Part shown: positions 41,645 through 51,173 of the stretch, piece by piece
How the letters are laid out: each line of letters starts with the position of its first letter
Numbering within the stretch: the first letter of the stretch is position 1
Source: Paenibacillus polymyxa
GTDB taxonomy: Bacteria > Bacillota > Bacilli > Paenibacillales > Paenibacillaceae
Assembly (NCBI RefSeq): GCF_018614975.1
Contig: NZ_JAGGNR010000005.1
Span: 1-64,000, forward strand
DNA length: 64,000 bases
Direction of reading: 5' to 3'
Made by a program: the position numbers and the translations under genes
Notes under the pieces: generated by a model
Databases searched by the model: none
The model's input: only the letters and a program-made list of their open reading frames with translations
What the model was told of the DNA's origin: nothing

Positions 41645-43258
41645 ATGAATACATATCACTCCCCAATGTCGACAGGAGCAAGTGCTCAGTCCGATGTTCG
41701 AGCTTATGAAGCCGATTTGCCGGTCATTCCTGCTCAGGATTTTCAGCTTACAGACTATGGAGCTGTTGGAGACGGCGTAACAGATAATACGGAGATGTTC
41801 CGACTTGCCATCGCTTCATGTGCTGAAGCAGGAGGTGGCAGAATCGTAATTCCTGCTGGAGTATGGCTCACTGGTCCGATTATAATGCGCAGCAGTATCG
41901 AGCTACATGTGGAAGCAGGGGCACTGGTTACGTTTAGCCGAAATTTTGATCAATACCCATTAATTGTATCAAGCTTCGAAGGCTGGCAGGTGGTACGTTG
42001 CCAATCCCCGATCGATGGTGATCAACTGGAGGATATTGCGATTACTGGTGAGGGGATATGGGATGGGGGCGGGGAGGCATGGCGTCCGGTGAAACGCTCC
42101 AAAATGACCACTTCAGAGTGGAACCGATTGGTCGCTTCTGGTGGTGTTGTAGAGCAATCCAGCGAAGATGAAGAAATCTGGTGGCCTACCACAGCTGCAC
42201 TTGAAGGTGGTACCATTGCGAATCGATTGCATCAGGAGCAGGTACGTGATGTGGCATCCTATGAAGAAGTCAAAGACTTTTTGCGCCCCAACATGGTCAG
42301 TTTACGGAGATGCAAACGGGTATTGCTGGACGGTCCAACGTTCCAGAACTCGCCTGCATGGAATCTTCATCCCTGGGCTTCTGAGCATGTAACCATTCGT
42401 AACGTGAGTGTGCGGAATCCGTGGTTCTCACAAAATGGAGATGGGCTGGACATTGAATCCTGCCGTCATGTGGTGGTGGAGAAGAGTGTGTTCGATGTCG
42501 GTGATGATGCGATCTGTCTGAAATCAGGCAAGGATGCCGAAGGCCGTGAACTGGGTCTTCCATCGGAGTACATCACCATTCGGGATTGCACCGTGTATCA
42601 CGGTCACGGCGGGTTTGTCATTGGCAGTGAGATGTCCGGTGGTGTGCGGCATGTGCGAGTATCGGATTGTACGTTTATCGGTACGGACATTGGACTTCGC
42701 TTCAAAAGCGCACGTGGGCGCGGCGGGGTGGTTGAGGATATTCAGATTGAGCGCATCTATATGAAAGATATCATTATGGAAGCCATCTCGTTTTCCTTTT
42801 TCTATGCAAATCAGGAAGGGTCTGCCCGGGGCAGTGATCTGTCTCAGGAGATTAGTGAAGACACGCCGGTGTTCCGGGATATTCGAATATCGGATGTGGT
42901 CTGTGCCGGTGCCGACACTGCGTTGCTTGTGAGTGGATTACCGGAACAGCCTTTGGACGGGGTGATCATCCAGCGTTACAACGTACAAGCTCGCAGTGGT
43001 ATCCAATGTGCTCATGCGAAACATCTGCATATCGCTGAATTGCAGGCGCAGATTACCGAAGGCCCGCTGGTTCATTTGCACCAGTGCAAAGGGGCAGAAT
43101 TAGAGAGCATTCAGGGCAAAGGTGCAGATGGCCGACTTCTGATGGTGACCGGACACGAGTCCGCAGGCATTGTATGTCGTGAAGGCGATGCAGACACAGA
43201 CGGTCGTCAGATCTCTGTGGGTCCCGAGGTACGAAGTGGCGTGATCATTCGCAGGTAA
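41645..43258 (+). CDS. Glycoside hydrolase family 28 (polygalacturonase-type) enzyme
   Basis: A 537-aa right-handed beta-helix protein. It starts with the pectinase N-terminal motif FQLTDYGAVGDGVTDNTEMF. The GH28 catalytic region follows: QNGDGLDIESC, VGDDAICLKSG (two Asp), HGHGGFVIGSE and the substrate-binding GLRFKSARGRGG. There is no signal peptide, so it acts in the cytoplasm, probably on imported pectin oligogalacturonides or rhamnogalacturonan fragments. GAGAGGATG precedes the ATG. The AraC-type gene at 43409 is convergent. Confidence 0.85.
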   Translation: MNTYHSPMSTGASAQSDVRAYEADLPVIPAQDFQLTDYGAVGDGVTDNTEMFRLAIASCAEAGGGRIVIPAGVWLTGPIIMRSSIELHVEAGALVTFSRNFDQYPLIVSSFEGWQVVRCQSPIDGDQLEDIAITGEGIWDGGGEAWRPVKRSKMTTSEWNRLVASGGVVEQSSEDEEIWWPTTAALEGGTIANRLHQEQVRDVASYEEVKDFLRPNMVSLRRCKRVLLDGPTFQNSPAWNLHPWASEHVTIRNVSVRNPWFSQNGDGLDIESCRHVVVEKSVFDVGDDAICLKSGKDAEGRELGLPSEYITIRDCTVYHGHGGFVIGSEMSGGVRHVRVSDCTFIGTDIGLRFKSARGRGGVVEDIQIERIYMKDIIMEAISFSFFYANQEGSARGSDLSQEISEDTPVFRDIRISDVVCAGADTALLVSGLPEQPLDGVIIQRYNVQARSGIQCAHAKHLHIAELQAQITEGPLVHLHQCKGAELESIQGKGADGRLLMVTGHESAGIVCREGDADTDGRQISVGPEVRSGVIIRR

Positions 43259-43408
43259 AATGTATGTAATAGGGTTTATACAAGTGGGTCCAATTCAGCC
43301 GCAGTGGCGTAGCCATAGATCCAGAACGTGATGCCTTTTGATATAAGGAATACGTAATCTCTGGAGCAAGGCTACCCACTCGGCTTCAATATGATGTTGT
43401 CTTATGAT

Positions 43409-44260
43409 CTACCGGTATTCCTTGCGATAGCGCAAAGGCGTTGTACCGGTGACCTGTTTGAATGTTTTGTTAAAATGAGCTGTATGCTCAAATCCTACCT
43501 TCTCTGCGATCATCTGGACACGCTCTTGTGTGGACAGCAATCTTCGCTGTGCCTCTCGGACCCGGACAACACGCAAATATTCGCTAAACCGAAACCCGGT
43601 AAATCGGCTGAACATTCGGCTCAGATAGGAGGGACTGATATAAAAACGATTGGCTGCACCCTCCAGCGTAAGTGGTTCGGTATAGTTGTTATTCACATAA
43701 GTGACGATTTCACTGATTTTGTCCTGCATCGGATGCAGAGGACCAGGGCATGACTGCCGGATAAACTCCTCCACCCGATGAATACGGATCAACAGTTGGG
43801 CAAGCAGACTTCTGACCGCGATCTCATAGTGAGGACGGCGTTCTTTGCATTCTTGCAGCATCTGCCACAATATACGCTCCATCTCGGGCTGTTCTTCTTC
43901 AGGCAGGCGAAGGAGCCTTGAACAATTAAAAGGCAGCAGACCACATATGCCAAGTTCCATCCCCGTTGCAAAAGCGGGCGAAAAACCGATTAAAATTCGT
44001 TCGAATCCAGGAATGCTTCCTTTGGAAGTGGTATGTACATCATGTGGATTAATCAGAATGAAATCACCCTTGCGGGCGGACAGAATCTGACCATTCATGG
44101 AATACACTCGTTCACCTTCAAGTAAGTAATACAGTTCATAGAATGGATGAGCGTGAGGCTGTGGCATACCGTTCCCATCATGTCTTCGCATATGTTCAAT
44201 GGTAAATGAATGTTCACCGATTCGATATTTGGGTCCAATCCGATCCTCTATGAGACTCAT
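43409..44260 (-). CDS. AraC-family regulator with N-terminal cupin domain
   Basis: A 283-aa regulator: cupin sensor (GNGMPQPHAHPFYELYYLLE, and GDFILINPHDVHTT) and C-terminal AraC DNA-binding domain (LEGAANRFYISPSYLSRMFS, MIAEKVGFEHTAHFNKTFKQ). I chose ATG 44260, which has GAGGGGAG about 7 bases upstream, rather than the longer 299-aa frame. Such regulators usually control uptake or degradation of plant-wall sugars, in keeping with the adjacent GH28 gene. Confidence 0.85.
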   Translation of the reverse strand: MSLIEDRIGPKYRIGEHSFTIEHMRRHDGNGMPQPHAHPFYELYYLLEGERVYSMNGQILSARKGDFILINPHDVHTTSKGSIPGFERILIGFSPAFATGMELGICGLLPFNCSRLLRLPEEEQPEMERILWQMLQECKERRPHYEIAVRSLLAQLLIRIHRVEEFIRQSCPGPLHPMQDKISEIVTYVNNNYTEPLTLEGAANRFYISPSYLSRMFSRFTGFRFSEYLRVVRVREAQRRLLSTQERVQMIAEKVGFEHTAHFNKTFKQVTGTTPLRYRKEYR

Positions 44261-44460
44261 GGTACAGCTCCCCTCTGCTTCACGGATTAACAACGATATC
44301 CATATCATAACGGAACATCCATCTTTTTGTAAACGCTATCATTGGAAAATGTGTGCTGTCAAGGTGACAAAACTTGATTGATGTTTTAGAGTAGGGAGAG
44401 AGAGGCGAAACTCTGGTTAAGGAGTGTCTCCAATATGATTTGGAAGGAAGGAAACAGGTT

Positions 44461-44922
44461 ATGACGACACATGAATTATCGCCATTGGTTGCTGCGCTTA
44501 ATATGCAGCCTCACGTTGAAGGCGGTTGGTATAAGGAAGAATGGAAGGCATCCTATCAGATTCCACAATCCGTTCTGCCGGATACATACTCCGGCCCACG
44601 ATTCTCGGCAAGTTCCACGTATTTCCTGCTGCACGCACATGAAATCTCCGAGTGGCATACGGTTCTGTCCGATGAACTTTGGCTGTGGCACAGCGGCAGT
44701 CCGGTTGAACTGAAGCTCGGCGGCAACGGGGAGAACCCGGAGAACGAGGAAGTTCTTGTTCTGGGGATGGATATTGCTGCGGGGCAATCACCACAGGTGC
44801 TCGTTCCTGCCGGCGTATGGCAGACAGCGCGCCCGCTGGGCGATGAGCCTGTACTGGTAACTTGCGTAGTCGCGCCAGGTTTCCACTTTGATGATTTCAA
44901 GCTGGTATCCAAAAGCGAATAG
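44461..44922 (+). CDS. Cupin_5 (DUF985) family protein
   Basis: A 153-aa protein with the cupin_5 fold: LNMQPHVEGGWYKEEWKASY, STYFLLHAHEISEWHTVLSD and VTCVVAPGFHFDDF. The conserved EGG, HxxEISEWH and VxPGFHFDDF motifs are those of the DUF985 family. Metal ligands are plausible (H and E). The start is ATG 44461 with GGAAGGAAA upstream. Its function is unknown, perhaps sugar binding or epimerase-like. A terminator follows. Confidence 0.82.
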   Translation: MTTHELSPLVAALNMQPHVEGGWYKEEWKASYQIPQSVLPDTYSGPRFSASSTYFLLHAHEISEWHTVLSDELWLWHSGSPVELKLGGNGENPENEEVLVLGMDIAAGQSPQVLVPAGVWQTARPLGDEPVLVTCVVAPGFHFDDFKLVSKSE

Positions 44923-44938
44923 GGTTTGATATGTGAAA

Positions 44939-44982
44939 ATCCCGATTGGAGATGCTCAGGGCATCCGAATCGGGATTTTTTT
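44939..44982 (+). terminator. Terminator of the cupin_5 gene
   Basis: AATCCCGATT (44939-44948) pairs with GAATCGGGATT (44967-44977) with an inner GGATGC/GCATCC arm, followed by seven T residues. Confidence 0.85.
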
Positions 44983-45073
44983 GGATTGAGCGTATTAAGT
45001 ATGCTAAGGTTTATGCCCAGTTCGGGGATGTAGGATTCCCTTTTGGACCAGCATCACTTTTGGTGATGACGAA

Positions 45074-45925
45074 TCACTTCGGGTTCTCGTTACTCATCCA
45101 GCTGTCCACATAAAACTCCTCATGATAATCCGGTTGCTGAGCGAGTTCTTTGAGCTTCTGTTCAGCTTCTTCAGCGGTAGGATATTCTCCAATAACTGCT
45201 GTAAACTCACCAGTGGACGTTTTGAGGAAAGAGATGTCCTCATCCGGATAGGATTCTTTAATTATACCCATCGATTCTCCAAAAGGCATTGATCCTGTGC
45301 GGAGAGAGTATACCTTCCGAGGTGTGACCGGTTTGCCGTCGGAAGTCAGTTTCACTTCCAGGTATCCAGGGTTCTTGAATTCCGTTACGACATACTGTAC
45401 CCCTTCTTTTAAAACAACTACGAATCCGACGGAAGAGTCGTCTAAAATCATGGAACCATAAACATCTTTCACTAAAGGCTGGGTCATGAAGTCGGCTTTG
45501 ACTTTCTCTATATCCATGTAACGTGCACCGCTAAAAGTGAAGAGAATACGATTCGGTGCTTCTTTGTGTACCACATTATAATGGGGTGCATCATTAGTCT
45601 GATCTTGCTCGTCGGTGCTAAAATTGATTTTAAGCGTATTTTCGGTTGCTTCCGATCCCACAGTTACTCCATCGGTAATCTTGCCGCCATCGCCGAATTG
45701 AAGTACCTGAACAATAGATCCGACCACAGGTATTTTGACCATGGCATTTGCCACAGTAGGAATGTTGACGATGAAAAGAAAAGCAGCACATGCCGCCAGA
45801 GCAGAGGTATAGCGAATGATGCGGGATGAGCTTTTGCGAGTGGCAGCCTTTTGCTGGGCACGACGAATAACATCTGAAAGTTGAGCTGGAATTTCAATAT
45901 TTTCGTATTGTTCTTTACCTGTCAT
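45074..45925 (-). CDS. Anti-sigma factor / DUF4179-like membrane protein
   Basis: A 283-aa single-pass protein. Residues 1-40 are cytoplasmic and charged (sigma-binding region). A helix spans about residues 41-62 (YTSALAACAAFLFIVNIPTV), and the rest is extracellular with a SPOR-like ending (FTAVIGEYPTAEEAEQKLKE). It is the second gene of a pair with the ECF sigma factor, overlapping by 4 bases, the usual partner arrangement. It would hold the sigma factor inactive until an envelope signal. Confidence 0.75.
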   Translation of the reverse strand: MTGKEQYENIEIPAQLSDVIRRAQQKAATRKSSSRIIRYTSALAACAAFLFIVNIPTVANAMVKIPVVGSIVQVLQFGDGGKITDGVTVGSEATENTLKINFSTDEQDQTNDAPHYNVVHKEAPNRILFTFSGARYMDIEKVKADFMTQPLVKDVYGSMILDDSSVGFVVVLKEGVQYVVTEFKNPGYLEVKLTSDGKPVTPRKVYSLRTGSMPFGESMGIIKESYPDEDISFLKTSTGEFTAVIGEYPTAEEAEQKLKELAQQPDYHEEFYVDSWMSNENPK

Positions 45926-46440
45926 AGATCTCCAACCTCTCCTTCGATTAAATCCATTTTTAATTTGTTGATAATCCGGTAGAATTTTGACTTAACGGTA
46001 TTCTCCGAGAGGGAGAGCACTTCAGCGATCTCCCGGAAACGCATATTACCAAAGAACTTTAATATAATATAGGCTCTATCTTCGGGCACGAGTCGATCCA
46101 GTGCATCATACAGATCCATTTTCACTTCCACGGATGCCCCTCGCTCTGGAGCCACAAACTCCTGCGCATGATCCTCCATATAGGTCACTCGCTGGTTGCG
46201 TCGAATATGATCTATCGCTGTGTTAATCACAATTCGTGACATCCAGGAATCAAAATAAGTCATGGACTCCATCTTTCCATAAGCGATGAACCCTTTATAG
46301 ACCGCTTCGGATACGATATCCAGCGCTTCTTGTTCATTTTTAACATAGCAGTATGCCAGTCGATATAATTTATTTTGAATCTCTGTTATTTTTTCGCTGA
46401 ACTGTTCTTCTTTTGTCTTTCTATGGTTCAGTCTAATCAC
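45922..46440 (-). CDS. ECF-type RNA polymerase sigma factor
   Basis: A 172-aa sigma-70 family protein with region 2 (LYRLAYCYVKNEQEALDIVS, FDSWMSRIVINTAIDHIRR) and region 4 (LVPEDRAYIILKFFGNMRFR, EVLSLSENTVKSKFYR). The SigV/SigW-like size and the overlapping anti-sigma partner support an extracytoplasmic-function role. Confidence 0.87.
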   Translation of the reverse strand: MIRLNHRKTKEEQFSEKITEIQNKLYRLAYCYVKNEQEALDIVSEAVYKGFIAYGKMESMTYFDSWMSRIVINTAIDHIRRNQRVTYMEDHAQEFVAPERGASVEVKMDLYDALDRLVPEDRAYIILKFFGNMRFREIAEVLSLSENTVKSKFYRIINKLKMDLIEGEVGDL

Positions 46441-46655
46441 TCCTGATCCCCCCTGATAAACCTAAATATTCAAGTCACCGTTCGTTCCAGGCCTGGATTC
46501 TATACATGTGCTTGAGTTCGCTTGACACTCGTTAGACTGATGAGGAGACGAAATAGTTCTAAGCTGTCAAAAAACTTTTTTCTTTCAGCCCTGAATAGGA
46601 TAGCGAGCCTTGCCTCCATTCTTAACAACGAATAGAATGCCTATAACATCACATA

Positions 46656-46692
46656 CCAAAACACCCGCTCTTCTAAGATCGAAGGCGGGTGT
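46656..46692 (-). terminator. Terminator of the aldo-keto reductase gene
   Basis: On the minus strand ACACCCGC and GCGGGTGT (46685-46692 with 46661-46668) form a stem followed by TTTTGG. Confidence 0.75.
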
Positions 46693-46714
46693 AATCGAAT
46701 TAATCTGTTTATAA

Positions 46715-47542
46715 TTAGAAGTTAAAGTTGTCTGGATCAGAACCAAAGCGTTTGTTCTCGTTCAGGCCGTTAATCTGCTCTACTTCTTCCGAAGTTAACT
46801 CAAAATCGTAGAGATCGGCGTTCGCGCGAATTCGCTCAGGGGTGACAGATTTGGGTATGGTCACGATGCCGTTCTGCAGATCCCAGCGCAGAATCACTTG
46901 TGCGGGGGACTTGCTGTATTTGGCGGCGATGTCCTTCAGTAACGGATGATCCATCAGATGACCTTGTCCGAGCGGAGACCAGGCTTCGATCTGAATCTGA
47001 TGTTTGTTGCAGTACTCACGAAGCTCTGACTGAATCAGTAGTGGGTGAAGCTCCACCTGATTAACTGCTGGTTTGATCGTGGCATCAATCATCAAGTCTT
47101 CCAGATGGTGAATCTGGAAGTTGCTCACACCGATCGCCCGGATGCGTCCTTCTTTATGAAGTTTCTCCAGCGCTCGCCATGTATCTTTGTACTTGCCCTT
47201 AACCGGCCAGTGGATAAGATAGAGATCCAGATACTCCAGTTCGAGTCGTTCCATGCTGGCTTCAAAGGCAGCTAACGTGGATTCATATCCCTGATCGCTA
47301 TTCCATACTTTAGTGGTAATGAACAGATCCTCACGAGCTACTCCAGATTCACGAATACCCTGAGCGACACCTGTTTCGTTGTTATACGCTTTGGCTGTAT
47401 CGATGCTGCGATACCCGGCTTGAATGGCCGTTTTGACAGCATGAACGACTTCGTCTCCGTCTTTAACTTTGAATACCCCAAAACCCAGCCATGGCATTTT
47501 GACTCCGTTATAGAGCGTGGTTGTGTCCTGCACGTGTTTCAT
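46715..47542 (-). CDS. Aldo/keto reductase, YvgN/YtbE (2,5-diketo-D-gluconate reductase) type
   Basis: A 275-aa NADPH-dependent reductase, TIM barrel. The catalytic tetrad is visible: Asp/Tyr in [14 protein letters not shown], Lys in FITTKVWNS, and His in [10 protein letters not shown]. The C-terminal NADPH-binding segment is [20 protein letters not shown]. Length and motifs fit the AKR5/YvgN group, which reduces methylglyoxal and other carbonyls. No partner gene is seen. Confidence 0.88.
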   Translation of the reverse strand: MKHVQDTTTLYNGVKMPWLGFGVFKVKDGDEVVHAVKTAIQAGYRSIDTAKAYNNETGVAQGIRESGVAREDLFITTKVWNSDQGYESTLAAFEASMERLELEYLDLYLIHWPVKGKYKDTWRALEKLHKEGRIRAIGVSNFQIHHLEDLMIDATIKPAVNQVELHPLLIQSELREYCNKHQIQIEAWSPLGQGHLMDHPLLKDIAAKYSKSPAQVILRWDLQNGIVTIPKSVTPERIRANADLYDFELTSEEVEQINGLNENKRFGSDPDNFNF

Positions 47543-47874
47543 GGTCCGAAATTCCTCCTCTTATTGATTCATTGTTCCACTATGTAATTACCCTGCTGTT
47601 CAGCAGCCAATCGATATCGAAGGGCCGTCATGACTGATTATACTAAAATCTGCCTGGTCTTGGAAAAGGAAGTGATCCATTTTACGAAGTAAACATCTCT
47701 ATTATCCTTTTTCTTCAACCAGAGGTTTGGTTTTGACGCTTGTGGGTGATAAGATGAAGTATACGGAATATGGAAGTCAGGACTTTGCTATGGAGAATTT
47801 ACATAAGAAACGAAGAAGTGCGGAATCGGGTACAGACCGGACCGTACGATTAACAATAAAGGAGCAAGAATATA
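47543..47874. other. Divergent promoter region, no gene
   Basis: About 330 bases between the aldo-keto reductase and DUF445 genes, with a TTGACG near 47733 and A/T-rich blocks but no clear -10 at 17 bases. No gene is supported. Confidence 0.35.
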
Positions 47875-49131
47875 ATGGCTAAACCTAAACAAACCAAAAA
47901 AGCAGCTGCCTGGTCTCTCGTAGTCATGGGAGCGGGATTTGCTGCATCCTTGCCGTTCCAGGGCGTTCCCGTGGGCAAGTTGCTGGTAGGATCATTTGAA
48001 GCGGGACTCGTGGGTGGACTTGCGGACTGGTTCGCAGTTACCGCATTATTCCGTCACCCGCTCGGTATTCCAATTCCACACACGGCATTGCTGCCGAAAA
48101 ATCGCGATAAAATGACGGAAGGTCTGGTCTCCGCAGTAGAGAATAACTTGCTCAACAAAGACAGCATTACCGAGAAAATTGCAGATTTCAAAGCAGCAGA
48201 GACGGTGCTCGATACGTTGACACGTGAGCTTCACAGTGACGGGATCAAGATCATGATTGATACACTCTGCAAACGAATTCTGGCTGGTCTGCCGTTAGAG
48301 CAGATTGCACCGCTCGTAGCACGTGAGATCAAGTCACAAGCGGGCGCCTTTGACCTGGGTCCGATTCTGGAACGGGCTGCCCACCAGATGACAGAGCGGG
48401 GTTACGACGCCAAAGCGCTGGACTACGGACTGAAGCAAGCCGAGGAGTGGCTGGTTAAACCCGAGACGGTCATGTTTTTGGGTGAAAGCGGCATGAAAGC
48501 CATCAGCGGCATTCAGATGAACGGATTGATGCAGTTTGCGATGAATGCGTTCCTGGGTTATATGAACGAGGAGCGTCTGGGTGGCATTTTACAAGGATAT
48601 CTCTTCGATCGGGTAGAGGATATGAAACGTGAGGGCAGCGCTCTAAGGTACAAGGTGCTTGATATGGTACGTACCCAGACGGTGCGTCTGGCAATGAGCG
48701 AGGCTATGCAAGATGGAATCAACAGTTGGAAGAACAATATGCTGGAGGGCTGGAACGCAGAGGAAACGGTGCTGAACAAACTCACCGAACTGAGAGACAA
48801 GGCGCTCGCCGCGATGGAAGATGGACAGTATGTAGATACGTATGCACTGCCTGCCATTGAGCGGGTATTGGTTGATCTGCGGGCAGATGACGAGTTGATG
48901 ACAGGCATGAATGCCAAGATCGTAAATGGCGTCACAACACTGCTGGAGAAAAACCATTCCAAAATCGGTAAACTGGTACGCGAAAATGTGGACAAAATGG
49001 ACAATGCCACTTTGGTTTCGATGATTGAGGATAAGGTTGGACAGGATCTGCAATGGATTCGGATCAACGGAGCCGTTACCGGATTTGTTATCGGGATTGC
49101 GCTGACTGCGCTGCAGATGGCATTGGCATAA
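47875..49131 (+). CDS. DUF445 family membrane protein
   Basis: A 418-aa protein with the DUF445/YheB-type pattern: an N-terminal helix (AWSLVVMGAGFAASLPFQG) next to GGLADWFAVTALFRHPLGIP, the family signature, then a long alpha-helical body and a C-terminal membrane helix (GFVIGIALTALQMALA). Function not known; Bacillus relatives are associated with spore or envelope formation. GGAGC precedes the ATG. Confidence 0.85.
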   Translation: MAKPKQTKKAAAWSLVVMGAGFAASLPFQGVPVGKLLVGSFEAGLVGGLADWFAVTALFRHPLGIPIPHTALLPKNRDKMTEGLVSAVENNLLNKDSITEKIADFKAAETVLDTLTRELHSDGIKIMIDTLCKRILAGLPLEQIAPLVAREIKSQAGAFDLGPILERAAHQMTERGYDAKALDYGLKQAEEWLVKPETVMFLGESGMKAISGIQMNGLMQFAMNAFLGYMNEERLGGILQGYLFDRVEDMKREGSALRYKVLDMVRTQTVRLAMSEAMQDGINSWKNNMLEGWNAEETVLNKLTELRDKALAAMEDGQYVDTYALPAIERVLVDLRADDELMTGMNAKIVNGVTTLLEKNHSKIGKLVRENVDKMDNATLVSMIEDKVGQDLQWIRINGAVTGFVIGIALTALQMALA

Positions 49132-49406
49132 AAGTAAATCATGTAAAAGGAGGGCCGCTCTTTCGAGGAGTAGGCTCTTTTTGTCGTGGATGGGAAAATT
49201 ATCATGTGCTTGATGCAAGAATTAGGAAAGTGGGTAATGTACACCAAAGTGTCCTATTTGAATCATATAGGAAGAAAGTTACATGAAAACGATCCTGTTA
49301 GCCGATATGGCTCATGTTGATTTTGTACTATGATGCAAGTAACAGATGAATAGGGTGTACTTCACATATAGTGAATGCCTCAATTCTACCAAGAGGGGGG
49401 ATCCGT

Positions 49407-49766
49407 ATTAAACATGCAGGATGGTTGAAGGGTTTATTCACACTAATGATGGTGTTTACTATATTTCTGGGAGGTTGTCAGAACATGAATGCAAGTGAGA
49501 AGGAAGCTCTATACCAGGAAGCTGAAGCAAACGTAATTCAGTACTTCAAGCAGAAGTTTGAACTGGATGTTGTGATTACAAGCAAAGAGTTATTGCCGGA
49601 AATGGCAGTGTCCCAGATTGGGTTGAAAGGGCATGTGAAAGATCATGAAGATCAGAGCTTTGGCATTTCGTACGACTACAAAAAGAAGGTAACCAAGAAC
49701 CTGGTCATTAGCCCTGAGATTGAGGAAGTGATGATGGCCAAGGGACATGATCCATACGTCAAATAA
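49407..49766 (+). CDS. Small lipoprotein, probable immunity protein of the type VII lipase toxin (TilA/DUF1433-like)
   Basis: A protein of about 119 aa with signal peptide (HAGWLKGLFTLMMVFTIFLGG) and lipobox LGGC (Cys near residue 24). The mature part is short and helical/beta (VIQYFKQKFELDVV, IGLKGHVKDHEDQSFGISYD). Only a rare ATT at 49407 lies at the right distance (7 bases) from AAGAGGGGGG. A TTG at 49425 is in frame without a ribosome site, and a GTG at 49371 also has none. The stop is 15 bases before the lipase gene. By analogy with S. aureus TilA, an outer-face lipoprotein could neutralise a lipase toxin; that role is inferred. Confidence 0.6.
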   Translation: MKHAGWLKGLFTLMMVFTIFLGGCQNMNASEKEALYQEAEANVIQYFKQKFELDVVITSKELLPEMAVSQIGLKGHVKDHEDQSFGISYDYKKKVTKNLVISPEIEEVMMAKGHDPYVK

Positions 49767-49781
49767 AGGGAGGTGTAGTTA

Positions 49782-51122
49782 TTGAGTAACGGGTCCAATA
49801 TTGATGATGAAACGTATAAAACGATGTCTGATCTAGCCTACCAGGATCAAAAGGCTGGAGACAAATTAACGGAACTTCCCGGGTGGGAGGTCCTTGAGGG
49901 GACGGAAAGTAACAAATTTTCCGGTTTTGATGCCGTAACATTTTATAATCCCGAGACCAAGGAAGCGGTCATTGCTTATCGTGGTACAGAAGGAAGTGCG
50001 TCCCTGGATCGCTCCGTACCTGACTTTGTCATGGATGGCCGTATTGGGGGCGGAGAGTTGATTCGAAAGGGTCAGCAGGAGGCCGGGAATTTTGTTAATA
50101 ATCTTACGCCGGATTGGCTCGACAAAGGGGTCGAAGGCGTTAAGGACTTCACGGGTATATCCAAAGTGGAGGATTGGGCTGGTGACAGGGTAAGAGACGT
50201 GGAGAACTGGACGGGTGATCGCGTAAAGGATATTGAAAAAACCGTTTCTCCTACAGGCTGGGCCAATCAGATGTATCAATCCGAAGACTACGCAAATCAC
50301 ATGCAGAACAAGCATAAGGATCTGAATTTCTCGATGACCGGACATTCCTTGGGCGGGGGAAATGCACAATATGCGTCTGCTTATACAGGAATTCCAGCCG
50401 TGACGTTTAGTGCACCATCGGTAATGGGTAATTTGACGCCAGAAATGCGGCGCCGGGCAGAAGCGGGTGATTTTGACGGGCAGGTTGTGAACTATGCCAA
50501 TCCCAGTGATCTGGTAGCCAGCGGAACGCTGGGAGGATATGACCGGCATGTGGGATCGACCTATTACATCAACTCCGATTATGACTCGGCGAATGATGGC
50601 GTGAGTATTATTGATAAAGCCAAGAATTCATTTGGCGGGGAAAACTATCACAGTCTGGATCAATATGATTTCAAAAATGGTTACATATCCAATGACCTGT
50701 ACGATCCGATTACTGGAGAGAGAATCCGCTATTCACCGCGCCTTATGGATCACATGGGACCGTTCGGCAAGAACTTCGGTCCGTTACGTTCCAAGTCTGG
50801 CGGCGGTGGAGGTATGGCTTCGGCTGCTGCGGCTTCAGGTCTGATTCAGGTAACGCCGGAAGAACTGAAAAGTGTCGCTTCGCGGTGGAAGCAAAATGCA
50901 CAACAATGCAATGCCGAGCTCAATCAGGTACGAAGCCGCATGGCTCAATACCTGCATACAAGCCGCAGTCGCAGGCTGGAGCCGATTGTCACCCAACTGG
51001 ACGCGTCAATTCAAGAACTTGGCACATGGCATATGAAACATACCAGCCAGTTCCTGAACTTTATTGATGAAAAGGCAGATGCCTTCCGGCAGGCGGACGA
51101 GAGTCCGGTTCATTTTAATTAG
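49782..51122 (+). CDS. Type VII-secreted lipase toxin with reversed domain order (TslA-like)
   Basis: A 446-aa protein. Residues about 10-300 are an alpha/beta hydrolase of the class 3 lipase type: YRGTEG (65-70 region), nucleophile S189 in TGHSLGGGNAQ, probable Asp243 in NPSDLV and His290 in YHSLDQY. Residues 131-152 hold a short repeat (DWAGDRVRD, NWTGDRVKD). A Gly-rich linker (340-344) leads to an all-helical C-terminal domain (350-440, from VTPEELKSVASRWKQN) of WXG/LXG type. No signal peptide is seen. TTG start with AGGGAGGTG upstream. Lipoprotein and WXG genes flank it, suggesting an immunity-toxin-partner module. Confidence 0.7.
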   Translation: MSNGSNIDDETYKTMSDLAYQDQKAGDKLTELPGWEVLEGTESNKFSGFDAVTFYNPETKEAVIAYRGTEGSASLDRSVPDFVMDGRIGGGELIRKGQQEAGNFVNNLTPDWLDKGVEGVKDFTGISKVEDWAGDRVRDVENWTGDRVKDIEKTVSPTGWANQMYQSEDYANHMQNKHKDLNFSMTGHSLGGGNAQYASAYTGIPAVTFSAPSVMGNLTPEMRRRAEAGDFDGQVVNYANPSDLVASGTLGGYDRHVGSTYYINSDYDSANDGVSIIDKAKNSFGGENYHSLDQYDFKNGYISNDLYDPITGERIRYSPRLMDHMGPFGKNFGPLRSKSGGGGGMASAAAASGLIQVTPEELKSVASRWKQNAQQCNAELNQVRSRMAQYLHTSRSRRLEPIVTQLDASIQELGTWHMKHTSQFLNFIDEKADAFRQADESPVHFN

Positions 51123-51173
51123 GAACCAGGTTGGTTAGCGTTGATATCACGTACATAGGGGAGGGGAACACGA

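Noticed and set aside
47140..47275. Plus-strand frame inside the aldo-keto reductase gene
   Set aside because: A shadow of the enzyme gene with no start signal.
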